Below, piece after piece: positions 1 through 8,381 of a stretch of 64,000 nt of DNA. Every line of letters begins with the position of its first letter. The stretch's first letter is position 1. Below the pieces are notes generated by a model, which saw only the letters and a list, made by a program, of their open reading frames with translations, was not told the origin of the DNA and ran no database searches. The stretch is from Spirosoma radiotolerans. Its GTDB lineage: Bacteria; Bacteroidota; Bacteroidia; Cytophagales; Spirosomataceae. The position numbers and the translations under genes were made by a program. The stretch is from positions 806,001 through 870,000 of the forward strand of contig NZ_CP010429.1 of assembly GCF_000974425.1 (NCBI RefSeq). Direction: 5' to 3'.

Positions 1-345
1 GCCCTTAAAACGACACTGGCCGATCAGGTTATTCAATACAGTCAAGCCACCATTACCCGAAAAGATCATACCATCGACTCGCTGCGTCGGTACATTGACC
101 TCACTCAGACCTCCCGCTTAGCGGTGGCCGACCTGCGAAATGAACTTAAAACCCTTGTACCGGATGTGCAAACGTTTGCAGCGGCTCCGTCGCTGGTGAT
201 GAATGCAAGCAGTAACAAACCCGACACGGTGATGCTCGTTTATGCACGGTTCTCCCGTCGGCATACAACGAGCGAAAAACGCCGGATTGAACGCTGGCTG
301 CAAAGCCGTACGAAGAGCAAAAAAATAAAACTGCTGGTCGAATAA
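1..345 (+). CDS. C-terminal end of an unidentified protein (truncated by window edge)
   Basis: The reading frame is open from the first base to a TAA at 343-345, giving 114 residues of a protein whose start lies outside the window. The visible part has an alpha-helical, charged stretch followed by a segment with the pattern LVYARFSRR and a basic end (RWLQSRTKSKK). There is no transmembrane segment in this piece. It could be the cytoplasmic tail of a larger membrane protein such as a DUF389-type protein, but that is a guess from general character only. It points away from the next gene, which lies on the opposite strand. Confidence 0.6.
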   Translation, partial: ALKTTLADQVIQYSQATITRKDHTIDSLRRYIDLTQTSRLAVADLRNELKTLVPDVQTFAAAPSLVMNASSNKPDTVMLVYARFSRRHTTSEKRRIERWLQSRTKSKKIKLLVE

Positions 346-531
346 CCGAGCTAAATTAACCTCAGGTTTACCCAGGGCGTTCCGGTTTGTCCTGGTTGAT
401 AATAGCCACTTACTTTTGTAAGAAACAGGTTCTGATCTGAAAACGGCTACTAGTGATCTGGCCAACCGGGCTGTCGTTAAAACGCAGGTTGTGAACCGGT
501 GGTCAGGTCTGCTGAATGGGCTACCAATTTT

Positions 532-1038
532 TTATTTTTTGTCCAGTCTCGACAGAATTTGCTTCATCTGAGCAATCTCCCGTTCCTGGGCGTCGATAAT
601 AGAACGAGCTAGCTCTTTAACTTCAGGATCTTTCAAATTGGCTTGTTTGCTAACCAGAATGGCAATCGAATGATGAGGAATCATCGACTGCATGAACCGT
701 TCATCATCGATGAAAACCTGGTTTCGGACGCCAAACAAAGCAGCCGCAAATAGGATTACACTCCCTACGATGATCATCGTGTTCGTTCGGGTGTTCTGAT
801 ACATAGAGCGCATAAATAACAGCATCACAACTGCCATCGTCGTAATCATGAGCGTGGTCATATACAGTCGGTTTGTGCTTAGATACAAGTGATCCGCCTT
901 TTCTGTGTTCAGATACATGGTCAGGTGCATGATCACAAAGGATACGCCCAGCATCAGAAAGAACCGAAGGTAATTCCCTCCTTTCATTGGCTGTTGGTTC
1001 ATCTGGTTCGCTTCCATAAGGTATTCAATTAGATCCAA
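532..1038 (-). CDS. DUF305 family membrane protein
   Basis: 168 residues. Four hydrophobic segments (roughly residues 25-45, 58-78, 85-105 and a weaker one before residue 115) are followed by a C-terminal half with the DUF305 signature: MIPHHSIAILVSKQA, then an amphipathic stretch with SIIDAQEREIAQMK. DUF305 proteins carry a ferritin-like or copper-linked four-helix fold with His/Met-rich motifs; the biochemical role is unsettled. The annotated ATG could be replaced by the Met at residue 13 (MNQQPMKGG). It heads a minus-strand series of small membrane proteins. Family assignment is from motif memory. Confidence 0.8.
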   Translation of the reverse strand: MDLIEYLMEANQMNQQPMKGGNYLRFFLMLGVSFVIMHLTMYLNTEKADHLYLSTNRLYMTTLMITTMAVVMLLFMRSMYQNTRTNTMIIVGSVILFAAALFGVRNQVFIDDERFMQSMIPHHSIAILVSKQANLKDPEVKELARSIIDAQEREIAQMKQILSRLDKK

Positions 1039-1067
1039 TAAGTAAAACGTGTGAAAAACAGATGTGG

Positions 1068-1469
1068 TTATTCTTCGGTCGTCAGAATCGTTTGTCCCGC
1101 TGGATACAGCATATCGGCGTTGTCTTCGGCCGTGATAAAAACCGCCTGGGGTTTGGCGACGGCCGTCGCAGTTAAAGTGGCTGTCAGCGCTTTACCGGAT
1201 GGGCTCAGTTGGCCCAACTTTTTGACCGAGTTGTCATTCTGCTTCATCCAGACCAGATAGGTATCTTTGGCCGGCGTCAGTTTTTTGGATTCCGCCAGAT
1301 TATGGACACGTACGTTCAGTGTATAATTTTCGTTCTTGTCTTTCTTAACATTTATGGTACCAGCAGCAGCGGGAACAACAGACGAGTTCGTAAATGTCAT
1401 TTTGGGTGTACAGGCATTGAGGGCTACAAATGCACCCATCAGCAGCGTGATTGTTCGGATCGTTTTCAT
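1068..1469 (-). CDS. small lipoprotein, hypothetical
   Basis: 133 residues with a typical lipoprotein signal peptide: a Lys-Arg start, a hydrophobic core and the lipobox LNAC with Cys at about residue 20. The mature part is beta-rich and reads like a small immunoglobulin-type or anchor domain (residues 30-130), with no catalytic motif. I do not recognise the family. It probably sits in the periplasm or outer membrane. It lies between the DUF305 gene and a one-pass small membrane protein on the same strand, with 20-30 bp gaps, so co-transcription is plausible. Confidence 0.75.
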   Translation of the reverse strand: MKTIRTITLLMGAFVALNACTPKMTFTNSSVVPAAAGTINVKKDKNENYTLNVRVHNLAESKKLTPAKDTYLVWMKQNDNSVKKLGQLSPSGKALTATLTATAVAKPQAVFITAEDNADMLYPAGQTILTTEE

Positions 1470-1492
1470 GTCGTTGACGTTTTAGTTTTGAT

Positions 1493-1708
1493 TTAAGTTG
1501 ATTCTTTTTCCAGTCGGTCATACGATAACCGTGTTTTGCTACTGGCAAACTGACTCAGGCCACTGAGTACCACCGCCACAATGATTCCGCCAAACACCAG
1601 AAAGAAGAAATTAGCGGCAAACCCTACCAGCAGAAACAAAGCCGCCATCAGCAAACAAATAAATGCTGCCGTGGACGTCCGTACGGAAAAGGAGAGGTGG
1701 TGTTTCAT
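1493..1708 (-). CDS. small membrane protein (71 aa), hypothetical
   Basis: 71 residues. A basic N-terminus (MKHHLSFSVR) leads into two close hydrophobic helices (about residues 14-32 and 34-53), then a short charged tail ending in KEST. This is the layout of a small inner-membrane hairpin protein. No family is recognised. It sits between the MscS-type channel and the small lipoprotein on the same strand, with gaps of about 25 bp on both sides, suggesting one transcript. Confidence 0.65.
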   Translation of the reverse strand: MKHHLSFSVRTSTAAFICLLMAALFLLVGFAANFFFLVFGGIIVAVVLSGLSQFASSKTRLSYDRLEKEST

Positions 1709-1734
1709 GAGGTATACAGGATTAATTTATCCAG

Positions 1735-2742
1735 TTAATTTCTGGCCGAGGAGCATGAGTGACGTTTTGCAGACTGCGGATGTCGGTCAGGCGTCTTGTC
1801 GGGCGTGGCCACGGGTGGGCGGGACAGAATGGCCGGTCCGTCGGGTTGTTTTTCCAGCAGGATCACCGAATGCGGATACGGCATATCGATGCTGGCTTCA
1901 TCGAGGGCCAGTTTTATACCCGTCACCACCTGGTCACTCACCTTCAGAACATTGGCCTGATGCGACTCCACCCAGAAATAAACCGTCAAGTTTACTGATG
2001 AGCCTGCCAGTTCGGAAACGTATACCCAGGGGGAAGGCTCCTTGAGGACGCCGTCAATACGACTCAAAACACCGTGAATGACGCGACGGGCTTGGTCAAT
2101 CGAATCGGGATAACCAATGCCCACCACAAACTTCACCCGACGTTTATCGTAGGCCGTCCGGACAAGAATCGAGCTGGTATAGACATCCCCGTTTGGCAGA
2201 ATAACGCGCTCGCCGTCGTAGGTTTTCAACCGGGTCGAGCGCATGTTGATGTCTTCAACGGTGCCTTCGAAACTATTGATCTTAATCTGGTCCCCAACTT
2301 TGAACGGGCGACGCCACAGGATAAGCAGGCCCGCAAAGAAGTTCTGGAGAATGTCTTTGAAGGCAAAGCCTATGGCTACGGATGTGATCCCCAATCCGGC
2401 GATAATATCGCCCGGCTTAAACGACGGAAAGAAAATGACGCAGGCGACCAGAAAACCCAGAATGGTGACCAGCGTACTCACAATACGGCTGACCAGATTA
2501 GCCAGCATATCATCAATAGCGTGGGTTTTAACCGCCACTTTGTTGATAACTTTCCGCAGGAGTTTACCCAGCAGCCAGAACAGTACGAAGACAAAAATGC
2601 CAACTAGCAGGTAAGGCAGCCGCTCAGCAGTGCCTTTCAGGAAATCACGAACGGTGCGCCAGAACAGGATCAGGCCACCATTGAGCGTAAATGGGGGTTC
2701 ATTAACGCGAGGGGGTTGCAGAAAAATCAGTAGGTAAGTCAT
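1735..2742 (-). CDS. mscS: MscS-type mechanosensitive ion channel
   Basis: About 335 residues from the ATG at 2742; an in-frame upstream start at 2778 is possible but adds a tail unlike the family. Transmembrane helices lie near residues 43-62 and 85-108. The pore helix TM3 (about 112-145) contains the Gly/Ala-packed stretch GITSVAIGFAFKDILQNFF, followed by the beta domain starter WRRPFKVGDQI and the motif LPNGDVYTS. Such channels open under membrane tension and release solutes on osmotic downshift. The last 40 residues are Pro/Arg/Ser-rich and beyond the usual fold. It belongs to the minus-strand stress-type membrane cluster. Confidence 0.9.
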   Translation of the reverse strand: MTYLLIFLQPPRVNEPPFTLNGGLILFWRTVRDFLKGTAERLPYLLVGIFVFVLFWLLGKLLRKVINKVAVKTHAIDDMLANLVSRIVSTLVTILGFLVACVIFFPSFKPGDIIAGLGITSVAIGFAFKDILQNFFAGLLILWRRPFKVGDQIKINSFEGTVEDINMRSTRLKTYDGERVILPNGDVYTSSILVRTAYDKRRVKFVVGIGYPDSIDQARRVIHGVLSRIDGVLKEPSPWVYVSELAGSSVNLTVYFWVESHQANVLKVSDQVVTGIKLALDEASIDMPYPHSVILLEKQPDGPAILSRPPVATPDKTPDRHPQSAKRHSCSSARN

Positions 2743-2795
2743 ATCGTTGACACCAGGCGCCCAATGGTTCCTTATCATTACTGGTGGTTCGTCTG

Positions 2796-3362
2796 TTACT
2801 CGTTTGCAGCGGGGGCAGGTAAAACAGGCGTCGGCTTGTAAAACAGAACCAGCGTACCCAATCGCTTATTGGGAGCCGTTACAGGAGCCGAAAGCTCATA
2901 CACCGCTTTGTTGTTGAAGTAAACGTCTTCCTGCTGAAGCAGATAGCCCGGAAAACGGCTGGCGAACACGATACCTTGGTTTTTCTTATTCGTTGAGAGG
3001 GTTACCCTTCCGGCGGGGTCAACCAGCAGCATTTCCTGCACCCCTTTGTTTTGCACCAGCGTATTGAAATACTCGTTGATTTCACCAGGCTTGTTCTGTA
3101 GCATAGCGTTTCGAACGGCCCAGACAAAGGTTTTCATCCCAAACATTAACTGCTGTTGATTGGCCAATAGCTGGTTATTCTGAGCGGTTATCCGTATGGT
3201 ATTGCGTTCGTGGGTAAACTCGTTTTTCAGCGCCCAGTTCCGATAAAGCAAATAAGCGCAACCCATTCCTAAAAGAGTGATTGCGATATAAAGCACATTC
3301 TTAGGTTCCAAACTTAGTTTGGATGTCATTGTGGTTTCCGTTGTTGGCTGTTGGGTAGTCAT
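2796..3362 (-). CDS. single-pass periplasmic sensor-like protein, no output domain
   Basis: About 188 residues from the Met at 3362 (an upstream start at 3428 is open but less likely). A Thr/Gln-rich cytoplasmic start is followed by one transmembrane helix (NVLYIAITLLGMGCAYLLY), a coiled-coil-like stretch, and a PAS/Cache-like fold with the pattern LVDPAGRVTLSTNKKNQG. It ends right after this domain, so there is no kinase, HAMP or GGDEF output. It may report to a separate partner or act as an envelope stress protein. A decayed copy of its C-terminus lies at 4265-4333. Confidence 0.7.
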   Translation of the reverse strand: MTTQQPTTETTMTSKLSLEPKNVLYIAITLLGMGCAYLLYRNWALKNEFTHERNTIRITAQNNQLLANQQQLMFGMKTFVWAVRNAMLQNKPGEINEYFNTLVQNKGVQEMLLVDPAGRVTLSTNKKNQGIVFASRFPGYLLQQEDVYFNNKAVYELSAPVTAPNKRLGTLVLFYKPTPVLPAPAANE

Positions 3363-3515
3363 GTCGTCCGTTGAGTCATGAAGCTGAAGTAAAGGCCCCA
3401 GGTGGATGGCCTTTACTTCAAGAAACAACGAATGCCTTAGGAAACCCTTAGGGGAAGCTTAGAATTTAGTTAGAAAGGGACGTGCCTGCGTCCGGGTAGA
3501 GTGGGAAGTTGGCAA

Positions 3516-3872
3516 TCAGCTGGCAATCCATTGTTTGGCCTCGTCCTTCTGGTCCATTGAAAATTGTTTGGCTTGCAAGTTCGGAATAAGATTGGCGAGG
3601 CTGGCCGGTACTGTTGTCCAGCTTTGATCGGCCACTAATGCTGCTTTTTCAAAATCGCCAAGGTGAGTCAGGTCAAACTTCAGATCAGCCAGTACCGCCT
3701 TGAGGGATACGGCATCTACATCGTTGTACTCGATGTACACTCTTAGTTTATCATGTCTGTTGCTTTGCTGGTCCAGCACTGAAGACCACTGCTTTATGTC
3801 GGCTTCGGTAATCTTACCTGTCATCTGGAAGCCAATAATGTTATCGGCCTGGAATTCAATTGGCTTAATCAT
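3516..3872 (-). CDS. SpoIIAA-like (STAS-fold) protein
   Basis: 118 residues without signal or membrane segments. The pattern IGFQMTGKITEADIKQW near residue 13, the YIEYNDVDAVSLKAVLADLKFDL region and the C-terminal QWIAS match the SpoIIAA-like family (STAS-type fold, often written DUF3478). Members are small cytoplasmic or membrane-surface alpha/beta proteins thought to bind hydrophobic ligands or partners; no enzyme activity is established. It lies between the sensor-like gene and a gene-poor stretch, on the same strand as its neighbours. Confidence 0.8.
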   Translation of the reverse strand: MIKPIEFQADNIIGFQMTGKITEADIKQWSSVLDQQSNRHDKLRVYIEYNDVDAVSLKAVLADLKFDLTHLGDFEKAALVADQSWTTVPASLANLIPNLQAKQFSMDQKDEAKQWIAS

Positions 3873-3968
3873 ATCTGTTGAGTTTTAGGTTCGTGTTGCT
3901 TAATGAGTAATCAACCGGGCATCTGCTAAATTGTTGACAGTACAGACCGGTTGATTAGGCTGATTGTC

Positions 3969-4268
3969 TTAGCCACGGCCTGTATCGTCTAAGTTGTCGA
4001 TGGTGAGCAAAGCCAGACTAATCGCCTGTTTGCGTTGCCTGTCGGATGAGTCGTCGGTGTTGAGCTGAACGCTGAAGATGTGCTGCAGGTAAAGCACGTG
4101 CAGGAATTCTTCCACCGGATTCCAGAGTGCCTTGTCGCCGACACCAGGTAGGGCAGTAGTTTGTTTGGTGCTGTATGGCAGCTCCGTTAACCGAGTTCTG
4201 GCAGCTGGATTGTGAAGCGCCTTTGGCTGGTACCGCTCATTGAAGACCCGCTCAACCTCATTTACTAC
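3969..4268 (-). pseudogene. open frame without a usable start (possible gene remnant)
   Basis: On the minus strand a frame of 99 codons is open from just inside a TAA at 4269-4271 down to a TAA at 3969-3971. The translation looks protein-like (for example EFLHVLYLQHIFSVQLN and AISLALLTIDNLDD) but it has no ATG, and the first GTG lies in its middle. It may be the tail of a gene whose front was lost, or a small gene with an unusual start. The family is not recognised. The neighbouring decayed copy at 4265-4333 supports the view that this is a degraded region. Confidence 0.35.
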
Positions 4269-4333
4269 TTACTCGCTGGGGCGGCAAACAGGGGTTGACT
4301 TGTGTAATAGGACCAGCGTATCCAATCGCTTAT
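4265..4333 (-). pseudogene. decayed copy of the 3' end of the sensor-like gene at 2796-3362
   Basis: Read on the minus strand, this stretch encodes HKRLDTLVLLHKSTPV followed by LFAAPASK and a TAG at 4265-4267. The intact gene ends NKRLGTLVLFYKPTPV, then LPAPAANE and a stop. The two 16-residue pieces share 11 identities, and the DNA also aligns (4286-4333 against 2822-2869). Upstream of this piece the similarity stops. It is therefore the leftover C-terminus of a paralogue lost by deletion. Confidence 0.7.
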
Positions 4334-4372
4334 GAAGAGACGATCTGCCAGAGCGTTGCTGACCAATAAGGT

Positions 4373-4768
4373 CTAGGCGGGCTTGTTGGCCGGATCAACG
4401 CCGGATGCCCCAGGTTTGATGCGCCAGGAATCGTCTCGTTGCTCGGCGTTACGTAATTCGCGTTCGAGAAAGTAATTGAGAGCCGTTCTCAATACGGCAA
4501 TGGCGGCTAACAGACCAATGTCATTCCAGGTTGGTGCAACAGCCGTCTTTAAAATATCGGCGCCTAATTCTAATTCCAAGGCCAGGGCCAGCGAACGACC
4601 CAGCGATAGTCGAATTTCTTCTTTGGGAACCGCCAGACTGTGGTCGGTAGCAATCGCCAGTAAAAAACCACCCAGCGCCCGCAGTGATGCGACCGCGATT
4701 ACGGTGGCGGCCCCGGCTTCTATCCAGCGAGCCGATAGTAAAGTAGCGGCCTTAATAAATTCTTCCAT
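4373..4768 (-). CDS. DUF1622 family membrane protein
   Basis: 131 residues. The core has hydrophobic helices near residues 18-40 and 82-97 around the conserved piece LSLGRSLALALELELGADILKTAVAPTW, a hallmark of DUF1622 inner-membrane proteins, whose function is unknown. A hydrophilic C-terminal tail rich in Arg, Asp and Pro follows the RTALNYFLERE motif. It lies 15 bp downstream of the DUF2254 gene on the same strand, so the two are probably co-transcribed. Confidence 0.88.
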   Translation of the reverse strand: MEEFIKAATLLSARWIEAGAATVIAVASLRALGGFLLAIATDHSLAVPKEEIRLSLGRSLALALELELGADILKTAVAPTWNDIGLLAAIAVLRTALNYFLERELRNAEQRDDSWRIKPGASGVDPANKPA

Positions 4769-4783
4769 GAGTCTGCTAACGGA

Positions 4784-6115
4784 TTACGACCACGTCTTCC
4801 TAAGTTTTGTATACAAATCATGCACTTGTTGTCTTTCATAATCGCTGTCAAGTGTCTGCTCCGAGTAAGTCATCAGTAGAGAAGCCTGTTTACTCAAAAT
4901 CGATTTGCGATCGTTAGAACAGGCAGCTTCATTGACCAGCGCCAGTGCCCGTAGCAACCGGCGAAAGACGGCGAAGTTGCCTTTCGCATTGATGCGTGGG
5001 AGGTCGAATGCCAGCCGGATGTAATCCTCGAAGCTCGAACTTCGCAATAGCACCCGCAGGTGCTGGCCATCGGAACGCAGCCGGGAAGGGAATTCGCGCC
5101 GGGCGAGTTGTTCGCCGACAGCCCCCAGGTAATCCACCGCCATTATGGCGGTCGTGGTGTCATTGATGCCTGGCGAGAGCGCTTTCAAGGCAATGTCCAC
5201 CAACTGCTGAATGCCAAAAGCAACGTCTTGCTCAACATTGCGGTGTCGGCCAATACTCACGTATATCATTAGGTCATTGGGCCAGTCAGCTTCGGCGGGG
5301 TCGGGCCGCTCCATGCCGCTACGAACGCTGAAGAGCACCGTGCCTTCACCCACAAAAGCACCCATTTCTTTTTCAATCCGTAGTACAACGTGGTTGTGGC
5401 TGGCCCATTTTAACAGACCGTTGGTATTGATCCGTTGCAGGTAGCCCGATTGGCTGGTCTGAACGGGATGCCAGCCCGCCTGTTCATCGGCGTAGTGCAG
5501 GGCAGCTTCTGCCTTTTTAGGGTCGTCGATGGGTTCGCCAAACCGGTCAGGAAACAGGTTCTCGATGGCTTTGCTAGTTTCGTGAAAAATATGCTGAACG
5601 ATGGTGCCTGTCTGCAGGGATTCAGCGATATGGTGGATAAAAAAGATCAGGGCTACTACCCCACCCAGGGCCAGGATCAGACCGATCAGCACGGCCGTAG
5701 CAGGAACGAATTTCACTTCATCCGTTCCCCGAATGGTACCCAGCACGATGAGACAGTAGGCAAAAACGCTCACGAAGTAGCCCATGACTACCTGATTGAC
5801 CCGGTCACGCATAAAGTTACGCAACACGCGGGGCGAGTACTGGCTGCTTACCTGCGTAATGGTGGCCAGCGTCAGGGAAAAAGCCAGCGCAGCTACCGTG
5901 AGCATGGAGCTGGAAATAGCCGATAGCATGCCTCTGGCTCCGTCCGCACCTGTTCCAAATAAAAGAGGCAGGCGTTTTTGGCCCTGCCAACTGGTATGCA
6001 CATCGAACTCAACCAACCCATAGGCCAATCCAAACGATGATAGCACCATCAGGCCGGGTACAAACCAGAGTGATTCCTTAAGTTGTTGCCAATACTGTTG
6101 GAGCTGGGTCGTCAT
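4784..6115 (-). CDS. DUF2254 family membrane protein
   Basis: 443 residues. The N-terminal half contains four membrane helices (about residues 18-35, 65-90, 108-130 and 140-165), including the family-typical MLSAISSSMLTVAALAFSLTLATITQVSSQYSPR. The C-terminal half is soluble and contains ALSPGINDTTTAIMAVDYLGA, also typical. DUF2254 proteins are predicted inner-membrane proteins of unknown function, widespread in soil and plant-associated bacteria. The start ATG is followed by TTQLQQYW with no signal peptide. It is the first gene of a likely two-gene unit with DUF1622. Confidence 0.9.
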   Translation of the reverse strand: MTTQLQQYWQQLKESLWFVPGLMVLSSFGLAYGLVEFDVHTSWQGQKRLPLLFGTGADGARGMLSAISSSMLTVAALAFSLTLATITQVSSQYSPRVLRNFMRDRVNQVVMGYFVSVFAYCLIVLGTIRGTDEVKFVPATAVLIGLILALGGVVALIFFIHHIAESLQTGTIVQHIFHETSKAIENLFPDRFGEPIDDPKKAEAALHYADEQAGWHPVQTSQSGYLQRINTNGLLKWASHNHVVLRIEKEMGAFVGEGTVLFSVRSGMERPDPAEADWPNDLMIYVSIGRHRNVEQDVAFGIQQLVDIALKALSPGINDTTTAIMAVDYLGAVGEQLARREFPSRLRSDGQHLRVLLRSSSFEDYIRLAFDLPRINAKGNFAVFRRLLRALALVNEAACSNDRKSILSKQASLLMTYSEQTLDSDYERQQVHDLYTKLRKTWS

Positions 6116-6429
6116 TAAGCGTGTCGATTGGGGGTGTTTTACAAACCCGGCATTCGGGAAATGGTTTGCCGATCAGTCGTCTAACAAAGGCATTACTACA
6201 TGTGGCTTAAAGACAGGGTAGTCGTGGCGAAAAGTGGACCGATGGCCGGCAACGGACAGTTGGCTCTTTTCCAAAGATCCTTTGCGGCACTATTCCTGTG
6301 CTGGCGATACGGCCAGCAGCCAGTATAGAGGCAATGGTTGGGCACTAGTCTTCAAAAACAAGATCGCTACCAGAGAACAGTGCCCCGGTAGCGATTCAAT
6401 CATTACACATATTCAACGATGAAAAAGCA
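6116..6429. other. intergenic stretch
   Basis: 314 bases between the 5' end of the DUF2254 gene and the 3' end of the TPR gene (both minus). Apart from the terminator-like hairpin at 6363-6395, I see no gene or clear promoter box. Confidence 0.5.
6363..6395 (-). terminator. hairpin terminator of the TPR gene
   Basis: Perfect 9-bp arms ATCGCTACC (6363-6371) and GGTAGCGAT (6387-6395). Read on the minus strand the hairpin is followed by a T-rich run (CTTGTTTTTG). It lies 35 bp after the TPR gene stop, as a rho-independent terminator would. Confidence 0.7.
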
Positions 6430-8145
6430 TTATTGATTGGCCGTATCTGTTTCGGGAGCGGCAATTTTAGCTAGGTCCTTATTCTCCGGAAAAAACGATA
6501 GACCTTTCTGGAGCCACTCGTTTCGGGCGTTTGCATCCTGGGTGACCAGCTCATTGTAGGAAATCAGGTACTTAAAGGCCAGGATCAGATCTTTCTTATA
6601 ACGATTCCGGTCGTCTGGTTTATCGGCTACCATGTTGATGAACTGCTCAAAGTAGGGCTTCGCTTTGCCCTTTCGTACGGCTTCTTCAGGTGGATACGCA
6701 TAGTAATTCGCCTTGGCCCGATAGAGCACAGTGGGGGCATAATCGGGTGTGACTTGCTGTGATAAGGCCAGCGCCGAGTCGGCCAGCGCAAAGCGCGTAG
6801 TGTCCCGGATCAGCTTGCCCAGGCTATCGTGCTGAAAACCAAGCGTATAATTGCTCATGCCGTAGCGGAATAAATCCTGCCCATCGGCTTTGAAACCGTG
6901 TCTAGCGGCCGAGTCGAGCGCGGCAACAGCCTGCGGATGTTTTTTCGACCGGTAATAATATTTAGCCATGGTGCTGTACAGATTCTCCGTTGTATCGAAC
7001 GGAGCGGCTTTAGCGAGGTTCATTATCCCCAGAGAATCATTGATTGCTTTGAGCGAATCGCTGCCCGGATTGTCGATACCTAAGTAGGCATTACCCAAGT
7101 ATTTATAATCGTCCGGCATGACTTTGTCCGGCGCTTTTTCCAGAAACGTAGTGATGTTCTGAATGGCCTTTTGCGGTTGTTTCAGAGAGGAATAGGCCCA
7201 GCCTTCAATTCGGTAAACAATCGGATTCTGCGCCAGCGCAGTCCGATTGCTGTCGATCATATTGACCGTACGCTGGTAGTCTTTGGCCAGAAAATGAAAT
7301 TGAGCCTGCCGCAATAGTGTTTCCTGGCGCTTATCCTTTGATACGTCCACATATTGATCAATATAATTGGCGGCTTCTTTGTAGCGGTTGACCAGGAAAT
7401 ATAACTCTGCCAGTTGATTATAGGCCGGTGCATAGGTCGGATTGGCGTCGATGGCTTTTTTGTAATTTTCGACTGCCAGGTTCAGATTCCGTCCCTGCCA
7501 GTAAATATCGCCGATTCGCTGGTACACGCGCGAAGCGTTCATGCCCAGTTCAAGGGCGCTTTCATAACGCGATACGGCCGTTCCGGCATCTTTGTTCAGG
7601 TAGTGCGCATCGCCCAGGGCAAGCTGAATGGCTGCGTTTTTCTTATCCCGGTCGGCCGCCCGGTTCAGGTAGTCGATGGCTTTGGCAGCATCCACGGCCT
7701 TGGGATAAACTGGTTTGATTGAGCCGTTACCGGGGGTTAAGTAACCCGTATACGCTTCACCGATTCGGTACAGAATCTCCGCGTTTTTGCCTTTACTCTT
7801 ATCGACCAATTCATTAAGCTTTGGTTCTGCATTGGTCTTATCGTTTTTGACCAGATACGTAATGGCCAACCCCGTCTGATTGAGCGGAATACGCTTTTCA
7901 TCCAACGAGATTCCTTTGTCAAACCACGTGCGGGCCGAGTCTGGCTGGCCGGCCCTCAGATAACCGTAACCAGCGTCGAAATAGGTTTGTGCCGACGGAT
8001 TCTGTTGCGCATTTTGGGTCAGGATTATTTTGGCTTCGTCAAACCGCCCAAGGTTCATCAGGGTATTCGCATCGGGCGTCGGGGTTTGCGCATAGATGGC
8101 TCCCGCGACACCTGAAAAAAGTAAGCATGTGAGTTGCGTTTTCAT
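6430..8145 (-). CDS. exported tetratricopeptide repeat protein
   Basis: 571 residues with a cleavable signal peptide ending AGAIYAQ (about residue 20). The rest is a chain of TPR-type helical hairpins: repeated patterns such as AYLRAGQPDSARTWFDKGI, NLAVENYKKAIDANPTYAPAYNQLAELYFL and YSSLKQPQKAIQNITTFL. TPR arrays bind protein partners; in this phylum exported ones often work with outer-membrane assembly or gliding complexes, but no partner can be named here. It is a single-gene unit with its own terminator and a 236-bp upstream gap. Confidence 0.88.
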   Translation of the reverse strand: MKTQLTCLLFSGVAGAIYAQTPTPDANTLMNLGRFDEAKIILTQNAQQNPSAQTYFDAGYGYLRAGQPDSARTWFDKGISLDEKRIPLNQTGLAITYLVKNDKTNAEPKLNELVDKSKGKNAEILYRIGEAYTGYLTPGNGSIKPVYPKAVDAAKAIDYLNRAADRDKKNAAIQLALGDAHYLNKDAGTAVSRYESALELGMNASRVYQRIGDIYWQGRNLNLAVENYKKAIDANPTYAPAYNQLAELYFLVNRYKEAANYIDQYVDVSKDKRQETLLRQAQFHFLAKDYQRTVNMIDSNRTALAQNPIVYRIEGWAYSSLKQPQKAIQNITTFLEKAPDKVMPDDYKYLGNAYLGIDNPGSDSLKAINDSLGIMNLAKAAPFDTTENLYSTMAKYYYRSKKHPQAVAALDSAARHGFKADGQDLFRYGMSNYTLGFQHDSLGKLIRDTTRFALADSALALSQQVTPDYAPTVLYRAKANYYAYPPEEAVRKGKAKPYFEQFINMVADKPDDRNRYKKDLILAFKYLISYNELVTQDANARNEWLQKGLSFFPENKDLAKIAAPETDTANQ

Positions 8146-8381
8146 GTTGTGCTAGGGTTTGTTTCCCCCAGTCCGTTGAGTCTTCTGGAGGAATGCAGGC
8201 AATTTATAGCACAGATCTAAGAGAAAACTTAACGATTACTTAGAATTGACTTAGAAAACGACTTGTTACCTCGTATAGCACGAATAACAGGATAAACGAA
8301 TGGCGATATAATAGGGTAAGCCGTACATGTGCAGGGCCAGCGCGGCCAGTGCAAACCATGAGGGCTACTGAAAAGCCGGTT

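Larger units (their letters stand above)
3873..4372. other. gene-poor stretch with remnants
   Basis: 500 bases between the SpoIIAA-like gene and the DUF1622 gene. They contain the start-less open frame at 3969-4268 and the decayed sensor 3' end at 4265-4333. I see no tRNA, promoter of the TAnnTTTG type or strong terminator hairpin here. Confidence 0.6.

Noticed and set aside
1581-2607. Open frames on the plus strand opposite the MscS gene
   Set aside because: Shadows of a clear MscS coding sequence, with no recognisable protein pattern or promoter.
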